Notes: generated by a model not told the origin, from the sequence alone. DNA of 37,453 nucleotides from Candidatus Planktophila sp. (GCA_024641555.1 JAHECV010000009.1:1501-38953), one strand, 5' to 3'; counted from the stretch's first letter, positions 16,512-27,247 are shown. Numbers and translations: made by a program.

Positions 16512-17051
16512 ATGACAACACAACAAGAGTATTTCGGACAGAAACGTGAGCTTCGCTTAATTTCTAGCAGTGAGGATCCAGCGCTATGGACTCACCCACA
16601 ACTAGATCTCTACTCATTGGCTGAACTTGCTGAAAAGCGAAAATTTGAACCCTTACCCGAGCAACGCGCAAAACTTTATTTAGTACCAACAAATTTTGGA
16701 GAAGACTATGAACCAGGTTTTGAACCGGTGCCGACATCGGCGAAGGAACTTCCTGAACTCCATACCTGGACGATGAAATTTGCAGTTAGCGTTGTTGAAA
16801 TATGGGCTGGACGACGCCAACCTGCACAATTGATTTCTCGTTGTCATCGCCACATCTATATGCAATTGCTGAAACAAGTAGGTAGCCAGAAAGAGATCGG
16901 ACGAATTAGAACTATCCATCAAAGCGAACCCTTAGATGGAATCTGTGAATCAACAGTAACTGTTAGGTATGGTGATCGGTTAAGAGCAATGGTTATCCGC
17001 TTTGAAGGCGTTGATAAACGTTGGCTATGTACCGAACTTCGTTTACTTTAA
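16512..17051 (+). CDS. Rv3235-family protein (DUF6459)
   Basis: A 179-aa soluble protein. The N-terminal ~90 residues are variable and polar. The C-terminal ~95 residues match the Rv3235-type domain: [25 protein letters not shown], then [41 protein letters not shown]. The ending with a charged RxRAxxxRxE strand and WxCTxLxL is characteristic. The location beside secA also agrees with mycobacteria, where Rv3235 lies a few genes from secA1 (Rv3240c). No biochemical function is established. Its stop codon overlaps the convergent secA stop: the shared TTAA at 17048-17051 supplies both TAA codons. Expression may be controlled from the repeat-rich gap shared with the SAF/CpaB-like gene. Confidence 0.8.
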   Translation: MTTQQEYFGQKRELRLISSSEDPALWTHPQLDLYSLAELAEKRKFEPLPEQRAKLYLVPTNFGEDYEPGFEPVPTSAKELPELHTWTMKFAVSVVEIWAGRRQPAQLISRCHRHIYMQLLKQVGSQKEIGRIRTIHQSEPLDGICESTVTVRYGDRLRAMVIRFEGVDKRWLCTELRLL

Positions 17052-19720
17052 GCAGCACCGTGGCAACGCTTGAACTTCTTGCCAGAACCACATGGGCATT
17101 GTGCATTTCGTGAAATCTCGCCCTTTGTAGAAATTCCAGATTCATCGGCTGCTGTGTACTGCAATGCAGCGCTCTCGGTTGGTTTCTCTGAGATTCCGGC
17201 TGCTTTAACTTCGGTTCCATCGCCTTCAACAGTTACCTGCACGTTAAAGACGAGGCTAGCCAGTTCTTCCTTGATTCCATCCATCATCGCCGAGAAGAGT
17301 TCATAACCTTCGCGTTGGTATTCAACCAATGGGTCACGTTGTGCCATTGCGCGAAGACCGATTCCTTCTTGGAGATAATCCATTTCATATAGATGCTCAC
17401 GCCATTTACGATCAAGAACAGAGAGCAAGACTTTACGTTCAAGCTCGCGCAGAACGCCCTCACCAAGCTCGGACTGGCGCTTTTCATATGCCGCCGTCGC
17501 ATCATCCAGAATTTCATTTGCTAAATAATCGGCATCCAGGGCTGATCGAGATCCAACCTTGGTAATGAGTTCTTCAGGTGTGAAACCAATTGGATAGATC
17601 AATTTCAGCGCCTGCCAAAGGCGATCTAGATCCCAATCTTCGCCAAAGCCTTCAGCTGTCTCTGCATTTACATATGCGACCAACGTGTCGGCTAAGAAAG
17701 TCTGTACTTGCTTTGAAATATCTTCGCCCTCAAGCACTAAGCGACGCTCGCCATAAATGACTTCACGCTGACGGTTCATGACATCGTCATATTTAAGAAC
17801 GTTTTTACGGATTTCAAAGTTCTGCGCTTCAACTTGAGTCTGAGCTGAACGAATTGCATTACTTACCATCTTTGACTCAATCGGAGCATCGTCGGGTAAA
17901 CCTGCCGCAGATAGGAACCGCTCTACGAGAGCAGAATTAAAGCGACGCATGAGCTCGTCTTGTAGAGAAAGATAGAAACGTGATTCGCCAGGATCGCCTT
18001 GACGACCTGAACGTCCGCGTAGCTGGTTATCAATACGACGTGATTCGTGGCGCTCAGTACCTAGTACATAGAGACCGCCAAGTGAAATAACTTCTTCGTG
18101 CCCCTTGGCAACTGCAGCCTTCTGTTTTGCAATTTCTTCGGGCCAAGCGGCTTCGTATTCGGTTGGGTTATCCACTGGAGATAAACCACGGCGTTGCAGT
18201 TCAAAGTCAGCCATAAATTCTGGGTTGCCGCCGAGCATGATGTCAGTACCGCGTCCGGCCATGTTGGTTGCAACGGTTACGGCACCGCGCACACCAGCGC
18301 GCGCGATGATTGATGCTTCGCGCTCGTGGTGCTTCGCGTTGAGAACTTCGTGGGGAACTCCGGACTTCTTTAACAACGCCGAAAGCTCTTCTGATTTTTC
18401 GACAGAGACTGTTCCGACAAGAACCGGTTGACCTTTGCGATGGCGTTCGACAATATCTTGAGTGACGGCGATAAATTTGCCGAGTTCGGTCTTGTAGACC
18501 AAATCTGCTTGATCTATACGTTGCATCGGACGATTTGTTGGAATGGGTACCACGCCGAGCTTATAAATCTGATGGAACTCAGATGCTTCAGTCATCGCGG
18601 TACCGGTCATACCTGAAATGGTTTCGTAAAGACGGAAATAGTTCTGCAAAGTAATAGTTGCCAAAGTCTGGTTTTCATCCTTGATATCAATACGCTCTTT
18701 AGCTTCTAGCGCTTGATGTAGGCCTTCACTATAACGGCGGCCAGCCAACATGCGGCCAGTGTGCTCGTCGACGATCAAGAGCTCACCGTTCATTACTACA
18801 TAATCTTTATCCCGCTTAAATAGCTCTTTAGCGCGAACTGAGTTATTTAGATATCCAATAAGAGTTGTATTTGCCGCTTCATAGAGATTTTCAATCTTAA
18901 GAAGCTCTTCGACCTTGGTTACACCATCTTCGAGAATGCCGATAGTTTTTTTCTTCTCATCTACTTCATAGTGAGTATCACGTTGTAGTTTGTCGGCGAT
19001 ATTTGCAAATTCAACGTACCACTTGGTGGCCTTGTCAGCCGGTCCGCTGATGATCAAAGGAGTACGGGCTTCGTCGATCAAAATCGAGTCAACTTCATCT
19101 ACGACTGCGAAGAAGTGATCGCGTTGAACGCAGTCATCTAGTGACCAAGCCATATTGTCACGTAAGTAATCGAAGCCAAATTCATTATTTGTGCCGTAGG
19201 TGATATCTGAGTTATATGCCGCACGACGTTCGGCTGGAGTCATGCTATTTACAATTACACCAACAGTTAGACCTAAGAAACGATGGATACGTCCCATCCA
19301 CTCGCTGTCACGTTCGGCTAGATAATCGTTAACGGTAACCACGTGCACGCCACGTCCGGCGAGCGCATTTAAATATGATGGAAGAGTTGCAACGAGGGTC
19401 TTACCTTCACCAGTGCGCATTTCCGCGATATTTCCGCGATGGAGGGCTGCGCCGCCCATTATCTGCACGTCATAGTGGCGTTGACCAAGTGTGCGCTTTG
19501 CAGCTTCACGTACAACAGCAAAAGCCTCGGGCATCAAATCATCGAGAGTTGATCCGGCTGCTAAGCGAGATTTGAACTCTGCGGTCTTCGCACGAAGGGC
19601 TTCATCGGAGAGTGCAACGATGGTTGGTTCGAAGGCGTTTACTTGATCGACAACCTTGCTTAGCTCGCGAAGAATCTTTCCTTCGCCAGCGCGCATGATG
19701 CGGTCAATAATCTTTGCCAT
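17048..19720 (-). CDS. secA: preprotein translocase ATPase SecA
   Basis: The motor of the Sec pathway, pushing unfolded preproteins through SecYEG at the membrane. The 890-aa protein has the full domain order. NBD1 includes Walker A ([17 protein letters not shown], near 100) and [18 protein letters not shown]. The preprotein-crosslinking domain is followed by NBD2 ([48 protein letters not shown]) and the helical scaffold and wing. The C-terminal zinc SEC-C motif is [16 protein letters not shown]. It is the housekeeping SecA1 type, not a SecA2. It follows comF by 40 bp with a purine-rich ribosome site (AAGGAAAGG). The hpf gene usually found just upstream in actinobacteria is absent. Confidence 0.99.
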   Translation of the reverse strand: MAKIIDRIMRAGEGKILRELSKVVDQVNAFEPTIVALSDEALRAKTAEFKSRLAAGSTLDDLMPEAFAVVREAAKRTLGQRHYDVQIMGGAALHRGNIAEMRTGEGKTLVATLPSYLNALAGRGVHVVTVNDYLAERDSEWMGRIHRFLGLTVGVIVNSMTPAERRAAYNSDITYGTNNEFGFDYLRDNMAWSLDDCVQRDHFFAVVDEVDSILIDEARTPLIISGPADKATKWYVEFANIADKLQRDTHYEVDEKKKTIGILEDGVTKVEELLKIENLYEAANTTLIGYLNNSVRAKELFKRDKDYVVMNGELLIVDEHTGRMLAGRRYSEGLHQALEAKERIDIKDENQTLATITLQNYFRLYETISGMTGTAMTEASEFHQIYKLGVVPIPTNRPMQRIDQADLVYKTELGKFIAVTQDIVERHRKGQPVLVGTVSVEKSEELSALLKKSGVPHEVLNAKHHEREASIIARAGVRGAVTVATNMAGRGTDIMLGGNPEFMADFELQRRGLSPVDNPTEYEAAWPEEIAKQKAAVAKGHEEVISLGGLYVLGTERHESRRIDNQLRGRSGRQGDPGESRFYLSLQDELMRRFNSALVERFLSAAGLPDDAPIESKMVSNAIRSAQTQVEAQNFEIRKNVLKYDDVMNRQREVIYGERRLVLEGEDISKQVQTFLADTLVAYVNAETAEGFGEDWDLDRLWQALKLIYPIGFTPEELITKVGSRSALDADYLANEILDDATAAYEKRQSELGEGVLRELERKVLLSVLDRKWREHLYEMDYLQEGIGLRAMAQRDPLVEYQREGYELFSAMMDGIKEELASLVFNVQVTVEGDGTEVKAAGISEKPTESAALQYTAADESGISTKGEISRNAQCPCGSGKKFKRCHGAA

Positions 19721-19756
19721 TCACGACCCTTTCCTTCATTTTCCTTCAAATCTAGC

Positions 19757-19772
19757 CCCCTTATCGTAGGGG
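19757..19772 (-). other. small hairpin overlapping comF stop, upstream of secA
   Basis: On the minus strand CCCCT-ACGATA-AGGGG forms a 5-bp GC-rich stem that contains the comF stop codon, about 37 bp before the secA ATG. No T-run follows, so it is unlikely to be an intrinsic terminator. It could slow ribosomes or stabilise the secA part of the message; the role is unproven. Confidence 0.3.
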
Positions 19773-20420
19773 TTTAGCCGAACAACTAGTTACCGCGCCA
19801 AGCACGGAAAATCCTGCGGTACGCAAGGCCCGAATGGCCTCTGCAAGGGTCGCCCCAGTGGTGATTAGATCATCAATAACAATTATCTTGGAGGCGTTAT
19901 TCCCTGGGGAGTTACGGGATAAGTACTGTGAAGAGACTTCCAGCGCCCCAGAAATATTCAGGGAACGTTCTTCGATATTAAGCTGTGACTGGTCCCTCAC
20001 CTTGCGGTGGTGTGACAGTGGAAAAATCGCGGGAAGATTCATTTCATTAGCCAGTTCTAAAGTTAACTCCTTTAGAAAATCTCTACCGCGTTTTCGCGTC
20101 GCCGACTTCCGCGAAGGCACGGAGACAAGAGTTCCACTACCAAGGCGGTTTATAAATAATTGAAAAGAATGTCTAAGCGCTTGCGAAATTAACTGATCTG
20201 CAGCGGCGATTTGAGATTCTTTAGCGCTCAATAAAACCCGAGAAGCGATCGGCGAATACTGGACCGCCGAAAAAACGGGATAGGTATCTCCTAGAACAGA
20301 TATTTCACGTTTGTAGATGTGTGGGTGCCAGTTAGCTCGACAATCAGAACAAATTGATATACCTAATCTGGAACAACCAATACAACGTGAAGGAAAGATA
20401 ATTTCTGAGAGTGAATGCAT
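19761..20420 (-). CDS. comF: ComF family phosphoribosyltransferase-like protein
   Basis: A 219-aa ComF protein. The N-terminal zinc finger has Cys13, Cys16, Cys24 and Cys27 (SRCIGCSRLGISICSDC). The C-terminal type I phosphoribosyltransferase domain has the PRPP-binding loop KIIVIDDLITTGATLAEAIRAL. The conserved TLVSVPSRKSATRKRGRDFLKEL segment precedes it. ComF proteins aid DNA uptake in competent bacteria and in others interact with recombination and helicase factors; enzymatic activity is unproven. In actinobacteria comF is a fixed neighbour between lpqB and hpf-secA. Here it lies 40 bp downstream of mtrB and 40 bp upstream of secA, so both intervening genes are missing. Confidence 0.92.
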   Translation of the reverse strand: MHSLSEIIFPSRCIGCSRLGISICSDCRANWHPHIYKREISVLGDTYPVFSAVQYSPIASRVLLSAKESQIAAADQLISQALRHSFQLFINRLGSGTLVSVPSRKSATRKRGRDFLKELTLELANEMNLPAIFPLSHHRKVRDQSQLNIEERSLNISGALEVSSQYLSRNSPGNNASKIIVIDDLITTGATLAEAIRALRTAGFSVLGAVTSCSAKPLR

Positions 20421-20460
20421 TTCTTGATTCTTGCCAAAACCAAATCTAAGAATACGAAAT

Positions 20461-22035
20461 TTACATTGGTTGAGGATAATCTTTTGGCTGAGGTCTAATC
20501 GGACGACCCGATATTTGGTTTCCTGCTGTTATCGGCAAGGTCAAAACAAAGTGGGCGCCCTGTCCAGGTGCACCCCAGGCATCTAACTCACCGTTGTGAA
20601 GGCGGGCATCTTCCAGTGCGATGGAAAGTCCAAGACCTGTACCTCCGCGAACGCGTGCACGTGACGGATCAGCGCGCCAGAATCGATCGAACACTCGCGA
20701 GAGTGAAGTTGGATCAATGCCCGATCCAAAATCTCGAACTCCGACTCCTACCTCAGTTTCGGTGGCGACGACTGATACCACTATCGGCTTCTCATCAGCA
20801 TGGTCTAGTGCGTTTGAGAGGAGATTGCGCATTATTCGTTCAACTCTACGGAAATCAGCTTTAATCATCACGTGTTCTGTCTCATGGTCAATATCAATTG
20901 AAATTGGATGATCGTGAGCATTTGCTCGTACATCCTCGATGCATCTATCAATCAAACGAACCAAGTCGAATTCAACAGGTTCCAGAACCGCAACTTCGGC
21001 ATCGAAGCGGCTGACTTCAAGAAGATCTTCCAGTAAACGTTCAAATCGATCTAACTGTGCGACTAGGAGCTCGGAACTTCGCGAGATAGTGGGATCAAAA
21101 TCTGCTTTCGCGCTATAGATAACTTCAGATGCCATGCGTAAAGTAGTCAACGGAGTTCTTAGTTCGTGCGAAACATCTGATACGAATCTTTGTTGAACTC
21201 TAGAAAGATTTTCAAGTCGCGTGATCTGAGATTCGAGCGATAGAGCCATCTCGTTAAAGGCTGTTCCTAACGTTGCAATTTCATCGGAAGTTTCCACTTT
21301 CATACGTTGCGAGAAATCACCTTGAGTAAATTGCTGGGCCACTCGAGCTGCTTCGCGAACCGGGCGTACAACTTGGCGCACCACTAACCAGGTGATTAGC
21401 GCGATCAGGAATAAAAGCGCCAATCCGGTAAGCAAAAGTGAGCTCTTAATTAGCGAAAGCGTAGTGTTCTGATTGCTTAGTGAATAAACCAAGTACATCT
21501 CATAATTACCGGATTCAGGGATGGCAATTCTGCGTCCAGCTATTAGCACGTTTGCTTCTGGGCGATTGTTGTATTGCAGAGTTGCGTATTGGTATTCAAC
21601 TAAATCGCTAGCTCGAACACGCTTTCTTAATTCAGTTGGAAATGAAGCAACCTTTAACTCATCAGTGGCGGTGCTGTAGTCCGGCGCAAGATCCACGCCC
21701 TTAGGTTTTAAAAATTCTTCGAAGCGACTTAGAAATATAGATTTTCGATCCTGATTAAGACTAACCGCAGTAGATGCAATGATTACATCTTGAACCGTCT
21801 TGGTAATGATCGAACTTTGCGCACCATTAACAAGGAGGAACTGGTACTGGGCGTTAAAGAAGGAAGATCTAGCTTCGGCAAGCGAAGTTTCAAGGTTTAC
21901 TTGCTTAACGCCTGCAGATAGCTGCGAATAGAGCGCTGAACCGGTCAGCCAAACAACACCTAGCGATAAAAGAACTGTTGAAAATATAACTTTTGAAGCT
22001 AGTGAGGTCCTTAATTTTCTTGCGTAACGGTTCAT
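20461..22035 (-). CDS. mtrB: sensor histidine kinase MtrB
   Basis: The membrane kinase of the MtrAB system, which links cell-wall growth and division to replication in actinobacteria. The 524-aa protein has a first membrane helix (about 15-36), an extracytoplasmic domain of ~160 residues, and a second helix (about 197-219). A HAMP domain (219-270, RPVREAARVAQQFTQGDFSQRM) leads to the His box RFVSDVSHELRTPLTTLRM with His290. The ATPase core shows NLLSNALDHA, RDFGSGIDP and GGTGLGLSIA. It starts 1 bp after mtrA. Its usual partner, the lipoprotein LpqB, which binds the extracytoplasmic domain, is not encoded downstream. The extracytoplasmic domain can therefore be asked whether it has changed. 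Confidence 0.96.
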   Translation of the reverse strand: MNRYARKLRTSLASKVIFSTVLLSLGVVWLTGSALYSQLSAGVKQVNLETSLAEARSSFFNAQYQFLLVNGAQSSIITKTVQDVIIASTAVSLNQDRKSIFLSRFEEFLKPKGVDLAPDYSTATDELKVASFPTELRKRVRASDLVEYQYATLQYNNRPEANVLIAGRRIAIPESGNYEMYLVYSLSNQNTTLSLIKSSLLLTGLALLFLIALITWLVVRQVVRPVREAARVAQQFTQGDFSQRMKVETSDEIATLGTAFNEMALSLESQITRLENLSRVQQRFVSDVSHELRTPLTTLRMASEVIYSAKADFDPTISRSSELLVAQLDRFERLLEDLLEVSRFDAEVAVLEPVEFDLVRLIDRCIEDVRANAHDHPISIDIDHETEHVMIKADFRRVERIMRNLLSNALDHADEKPIVVSVVATETEVGVGVRDFGSGIDPTSLSRVFDRFWRADPSRARVRGGTGLGLSIALEDARLHNGELDAWGAPGQGAHFVLTLPITAGNQISGRPIRPQPKDYPQPM

Positions 22036-22036
22036 T

Positions 22037-22722
22037 TTAGGAACCGCCCATTACTCCAGCTTTATAGCCAACTCCACGAACCGTCATGACAATTTGTGGA
22101 TGCTCTGGATCATGCTCGACTTTGGAGCGCAGGCGTTGTACATGCACATTTACCAGGCGAGTATCTGTCGAATGGCGGTATCCCCAAACTTCACCGAGTA
22201 GCGCATCGCGTGTGAAGACGCGGCCCGGTTCTTTAGCAAGCGCAACGAGTAAATCAAATTCCAGACGAGTTAGCGCGATTTTCTTGCCGCCGCGGCTAAC
22301 TTCATGCGCGGTGACGTCGATGGTTAAATCTCCGATTGTTAACTGGCCGGAAACATCGGCGTTAGTGCGTCGTAGACGTGTGCGAATACGCGCGATTAGC
22401 TCTGATGGATGGCGAAATGGCTTAACCATGTAATCATCTGCGCCAGCTTCGAGACCGCGTACAACGTCGTGAGTATCGCCTTTGGCGCTTAGCATCACGA
22501 TTGGCACCATTGATTCGGCGCGAATTAATTTACAGACTTCAATTCCATCTAAACCGGGAAGCATTACATCTAGCAGAACGAGATCTGGAGGATTATTTCT
22601 AAAAACCTCCAGAACCTCGTCTCCGCGACTTACAAGATCGACATCGATGCCGGCACCGGTTAAAACGATGCCCAGCATCTCTGCGAGGTCTTGGTCGTCA
22701 TCGACGACCATAACCAAAGTCA

Positions 22723-22723
<1 letters not shown>
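22037..22723 (-). CDS. mtrA: response regulator MtrA
   Basis: A 228-aa OmpR-family regulator, highly conserved in actinobacteria, where it controls cell-wall hydrolases, division and replication-related genes. The receiver has MVVDDDQDLAEMLGIVL, phospho-acceptor Asp52 in LVLLDVMLPGLDGIEVC, and the switch Lys101 in MVKPFRHPSELIARI. The DNA-binding domain has LTRLEFDLLVALAKEPGRVF and the recognition stretch STDTRLVNVHVQRLRSKVEHDP, ending IVMTVRGVGYKAG. Its ATG overlaps the ahcY stop by one base (TAATG) and mtrB follows 1 bp later, so ahcY, mtrA and mtrB are translationally coupled. In mycobacteria tmk lies between the sahH and mtrA positions; here it is missing. Confidence 0.97.
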
Positions 22724-24003
<1,280 letters not shown>

Positions 24004-24098
24004 TTAATTATTTCTCCCTAGTTTAAACGGCTGTTTTTTCGCTTGACCTTCGGCGTAGGGCTCTACTGTGCTAGTCGGCTAGAGGGATAGCGTACTAG

Positions 24099-25472
24099 TT
24101 AAGGGATTAATACGAGGATGTCTAGGTCGCCTCGAATCATGTTAAGTACATCATCCCGCACCTTTTTCATACGGGCTTCCGTGGAAGCCTCAACATTGAG
24201 TCGAAGGAGGGGCTCGGTATTGGAGGCGCGTAGGTTAAACCACCAGTTATCGCCATTTACAGTCAGCCCATCAAGGTGATCGATTTCCACGTCGCCTTTC
24301 TTGCCATACTTTTTTTCCACGAGCTTCATTGCCGCGCTTGAATCTTTAACTTCAGAATTTATCTCGCCACTTGCCACATAACGTGAATAAGGTTTTAGCA
24401 AACTCGATAGCGAGCGATCAGATTCACCGAGCGCTGCAATAGCATGCAACGCCGCGAGCATTCCAGAGTCTGCTCTCCAGAAATCTTTAAAGTAAAAATG
24501 GCCAGAATGCTCTCCGCCAAAAACCGCACCAGTATCAGCCATTAACTTCTTTATATATGAGTGTCCGACCCGCGAGCGAATTGCAGTACCGCCATTTTCT
24601 TCAACTATTTCGATTACTGCGCGGGATGAAATTAAGTTGTAGATGATGTTTGAACCGGGATACTTCTTTAACTCGCGGTGAGCAATTAGGGCAGTCAACG
24701 TTGAAGGGTTAACCAGATCGCCATTTTCATCTACCAAGAAACAGCGATCGGCATCGCCATCAAATGCAAGTCCAATATCGGCTTTATTTTTCTTCACAGC
24801 TTTTTGCAAATCCTTTAAATTCTTGGCATCGATAGGATTTGCCTCGTGATTAGGAAAAGTTCCGTCTAGCTCGAAGTACATCGGAATAACTTCGCAATTA
24901 AGTCGCTGAAAGACCGCGGGCGCAGTATGTCCCGCCATTCCGTTGCCAGCATCAATTACTACTTTGAGCGGTCGAATATCTTTTAGTTCTACCAAAGTTA
25001 GTAGGTGATCTACATATGGAGTTAGTAGATCTTCGCTGGTTTCTTTCCCAACGCTTCTAAAGTCGATTGGAGATCCTTCACTTACAAATCTTTCGATTGT
25101 TAAAAGCCCTGATTCTTTGCCAATCGGACGTGCTCCGCTTAGGCAGAGCTTTATTCCGTTGTATTCGGCCGGATTGTGGCTCGCGGTAAACATCGCGCCT
25201 GGCAGGTTAAGTTTTCCTGCTGCGAAATAGAGCATATCGGTGGAAGCAAGACCGATTCGAATTACGTTTAGGCCCTGAGAGGTAACTCCAGCCGAAAATG
25301 CATCAGCAAATGTTGGTGATGATGGGCGCATATCTTCGCCGATTACAACGGTTCCGGGTTCGCGCTCTTGCTGCAAGAATCGTGCAAAAGCAACCCCGGT
25401 AGCAAATGTGAAATCAGCGGTAATTTCAACATCAACTAATCCTCGGATGTCGTAAGCCTTAAATATTGAAAT
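24099..25472 (-). CDS. manB: phosphomannomutase/phosphoglucomutase, probable ATT start
   Basis: An alpha-D-phosphohexomutase converting mannose-6-P to mannose-1-P (or glucose phosphates), feeding GDP-mannose with the ManC-like gene at 30765. Motifs: phosphoserine loop MFTASHNPAEYNGIKLC, Mg-binding AFDGDADRCF, sugar loop FGGEHSGHFYF, phosphate site RASNTEPLLRLNVEA. The essential N-terminal strand KAYDIRGLVD lies upstream of the first canonical start (TTG 25376) and is in frame. Between the in-frame TAA at 25493-25491 and that TTG there is no ATG, GTG, CTG or TTG. AAAAGGAAA (25486-25478) is 7 bases before an ATT at 25472-25470, giving I/M-SIFKAYDIRG and 457 aa, the normal length. I therefore infer an ATT start; a sequencing error is the alternative. 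Confidence 0.85.
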   Translation of the reverse strand: MSIFKAYDIRGLVDVEITADFTFATGVAFARFLQQEREPGTVVIGEDMRPSSPTFADAFSAGVTSQGLNVIRIGLASTDMLYFAAGKLNLPGAMFTASHNPAEYNGIKLCLSGARPIGKESGLLTIERFVSEGSPIDFRSVGKETSEDLLTPYVDHLLTLVELKDIRPLKVVIDAGNGMAGHTAPAVFQRLNCEVIPMYFELDGTFPNHEANPIDAKNLKDLQKAVKKNKADIGLAFDGDADRCFLVDENGDLVNPSTLTALIAHRELKKYPGSNIIYNLISSRAVIEIVEENGGTAIRSRVGHSYIKKLMADTGAVFGGEHSGHFYFKDFWRADSGMLAALHAIAALGESDRSLSSLLKPYSRYVASGEINSEVKDSSAAMKLVEKKYGKKGDVEIDHLDGLTVNGDNWWFNLRASNTEPLLRLNVEASTEARMKKVRDDVLNMIRGDLDILVLIP

Positions 25473-25477
25473 TGTAA

Positions 25478-25486
25478 TTTCCTTTT
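25478..25486 (-). promoter_or_regulatory. Shine-Dalgarno pointing to an ATT start of manB
   Basis: On the minus strand AAAAGGAAA lies with its GGA 7 bases before ATT (25472-25470). The next ATA in frame (25466-25464) would be 13 bases away, and the other ATT (25478-25476) overlaps the site. This spacing favours 25472 as the start codon of the phosphomannomutase gene. Confidence 0.5.
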
Positions 25487-25513
25487 CTAGTTAAAACTGG
25501 CGCTTGATGAGTT

Positions 25514-25891
25514 TTAAGAAGGAACGGCGCGAAGATGTCCGCGACGTCCCAAAGAATTATGTTCAACGGCTGCTTCGCCTTGTGCATTAACTTCGCTACC
25601 TTGATGGCTTGCTGCAACTTCACGAACCGCATCTGCGATAGCCATCAAATCATCATCTGATGGTCCTTGGCTCATTTGTGAACTTTCTTCTTTGATCACA
25701 GTCCACCCATTAGGAACGGTAAGTCTCTTGCCGTGCACTTCGCAAAGATCGTATGAATGAGGCTCCGAAAAAGTTGCGAGAGGACCAAGAACTGCAGTGG
25801 AATCAGCATAAATATAAGTGAGGGTCATTGAGGCAAGCGCACGACAACTTACTCGCGAACAACTTCGCCCTGTGCGCGCCAATTTACTCAT
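25514..25891 (-). CDS. DUF3499 family protein
   Basis: A 125-aa actinobacteria-specific protein of unknown function (Rv3258c family). The conserved N-terminal half has CSRVSCRALASMTLTYIYAD, STAVLGPLATFSEPHSYDLC and EVHGKRLTVPNGW. The Cys residues (CSRxxC, DLCxxH) suggest a small zinc-binding fold. The C-terminal half is variable and acidic to Ala-rich. In actinobacteria it consistently lies between the whiB2 region and manB, as here, which supports the assignment. No Shine-Dalgarno is evident before the ATG at 25891. The manB ATT start lies 41 bases past its stop. Confidence 0.88.
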   Translation of the reverse strand: MSKLARTGRSCSRVSCRALASMTLTYIYADSTAVLGPLATFSEPHSYDLCEVHGKRLTVPNGWTVIKEESSQMSQGPSDDDLMAIADAVREVAASHQGSEVNAQGEAAVEHNSLGRRGHLRAVPS

Positions 25892-25933
25892 GGATCTAAG
25901 GCTAGTGGTGGGCTGGCAAAAAATCAGGGATTG

Positions 25934-27247
25934 TCAGGGAGTTAATACGCGGATATTTGACACTGGAATTGACGATTTAGTTAGGACGCTGCCAGCGATA
26001 AGTGGGAAGTATCCATAACCGCTCTTGGTGGCAATTAAACCAGCCCCATAAATGTCTTTACCGGCTTTGAGGATTGAAATTGACCGGACTCCATCGGGGA
26101 TCTTTGCTGTGGCAATATCTTCACCCTTAACTTCAAGCTGCTTGCGCTTGCCATTACTGAAGAAGAGTTCAAGTTCTACTTTAACTTGTGCTCCAATAAA
26201 GATTAGCTGCGGCGAAAGTCCGGAGTTGGAGAGCGTGAAACTTGTTAAGGGTGTCGCAGCTGTGCTCCAAATAAAATCTGATTTTCCTTCGGCAATCGTT
26301 GGCGAAAAAACAGAAGCGAGAATTGGCTCATCTGAACTGACGCGTAACCCGAATTTGCTCGCCGGAATATTGGGGCTTAAATCAAGGGTTACCACTGAGC
26401 CACTCTTAACTATCTTATTTTCCAAACCTGCTGGAATAAACGTTCCGTCGGTTGAGAAAACCGTTACGGATACACGCGCATCAATTTCACCAGGTACCAG
26501 AATTCGTATCGAGTGCGGCAGTTCTACCGTTTTTGCCCCTGACTTGCGGACGGTGTGCGGGATAGCTGGAATGTAGATAGTTTTTTCGGGTTGCTTTATC
26601 GAGTTGATAATATCTCCACCGAGTGCGCGCAACCCTCGGCCTCGTTCATCCAACATATAGCTTGTTACACGGCCGGCACGAGTAAGAGTCTTGACGACAA
26701 CTGCACGAGATCCCGGTGCCAAAGTATCTAGTCCAATTTCAGAGAATGAATTTGCCTTTAGATTTACCGACTTGGTCGGTTGCGGACCAATCTCATTCCA
26801 GATTTCAACGTCAACCGTCGCTGAACTAAGTCCACTGTTTACAAGAATTAGCCGACCTTTACTAGTTACATCTGCGGCTCCCCCGACAAACCAGGCTTCG
26901 CTTTGCGATGAGGAGCAAAGCGTCGCGCCAGCCCAAACGCCCTTGCGAATTTGCCAAACTATCGGAGTACTTCCTTGTGATTCAACAACTACAGGCGCCT
27001 TGCTCTGCATATATCTAAGAGTTTGGGTAGGTATCAATGAGAGCGATTTAGTTCCGGTTAAGCGGATCTGACTCTTAACTGAGGGCATAGATATTGCAGT
27101 TGTTAAATCTTTCGGAGTCGAAGGGCATACAACCGCTGGGAAATTAGTCGAGAATTTTCCACCCGAAACAGCAACGGTTAACACATTTGCAATTACGACT
27201 ACACCGAGAAAAATTGCAATCAAGAAGAGCGGACGTCTTAGCTTCAT
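25934..27247 (-). CDS. DUF5719 family membrane-anchored extracytoplasmic protein
   Basis: A 437-aa protein with an N-terminal signal-anchor helix (FLIAIFLGVVVIANVLTVAVS, about 8-28) and a long extracytoplasmic beta-rich region. Repeated segments resemble tandem Ig/beta-sandwich modules, for example VNSGLSSATVDVEIWNEIGP, ISVTVFSTDGT and LSNSGLSPQLIFIGAQVKVEL. This matches actinobacterial DUF5719, found next to a large glycosyltransferase and upstream of DUF3499 near whiB2. No catalytic residues are recognised. Its start overlaps the stop of the glycosyltransferase gene by four bases (ATGA), so the two are translationally coupled and may work together at the cell surface. Family name is from recalled synteny and pattern. 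Confidence 0.78.
   Translation of the reverse strand: MKLRRPLFLIAIFLGVVVIANVLTVAVSGGKFSTNFPAVVCPSTPKDLTTAISMPSVKSQIRLTGTKSLSLIPTQTLRYMQSKAPVVVESQGSTPIVWQIRKGVWAGATLCSSSQSEAWFVGGAADVTSKGRLILVNSGLSSATVDVEIWNEIGPQPTKSVNLKANSFSEIGLDTLAPGSRAVVVKTLTRAGRVTSYMLDERGRGLRALGGDIINSIKQPEKTIYIPAIPHTVRKSGAKTVELPHSIRILVPGEIDARVSVTVFSTDGTFIPAGLENKIVKSGSVVTLDLSPNIPASKFGLRVSSDEPILASVFSPTIAEGKSDFIWSTAATPLTSFTLSNSGLSPQLIFIGAQVKVELELFFSNGKRKQLEVKGEDIATAKIPDGVRSISILKAGKDIYGAGLIATKSGYGYFPLIAGSVLTKSSIPVSNIRVLTP

Noticed and set aside
24004..24098. SAH riboswitch upstream of ahcY
   Set aside because: I could not find the conserved GAGGAGCGCUGC-like core or the expected stems.
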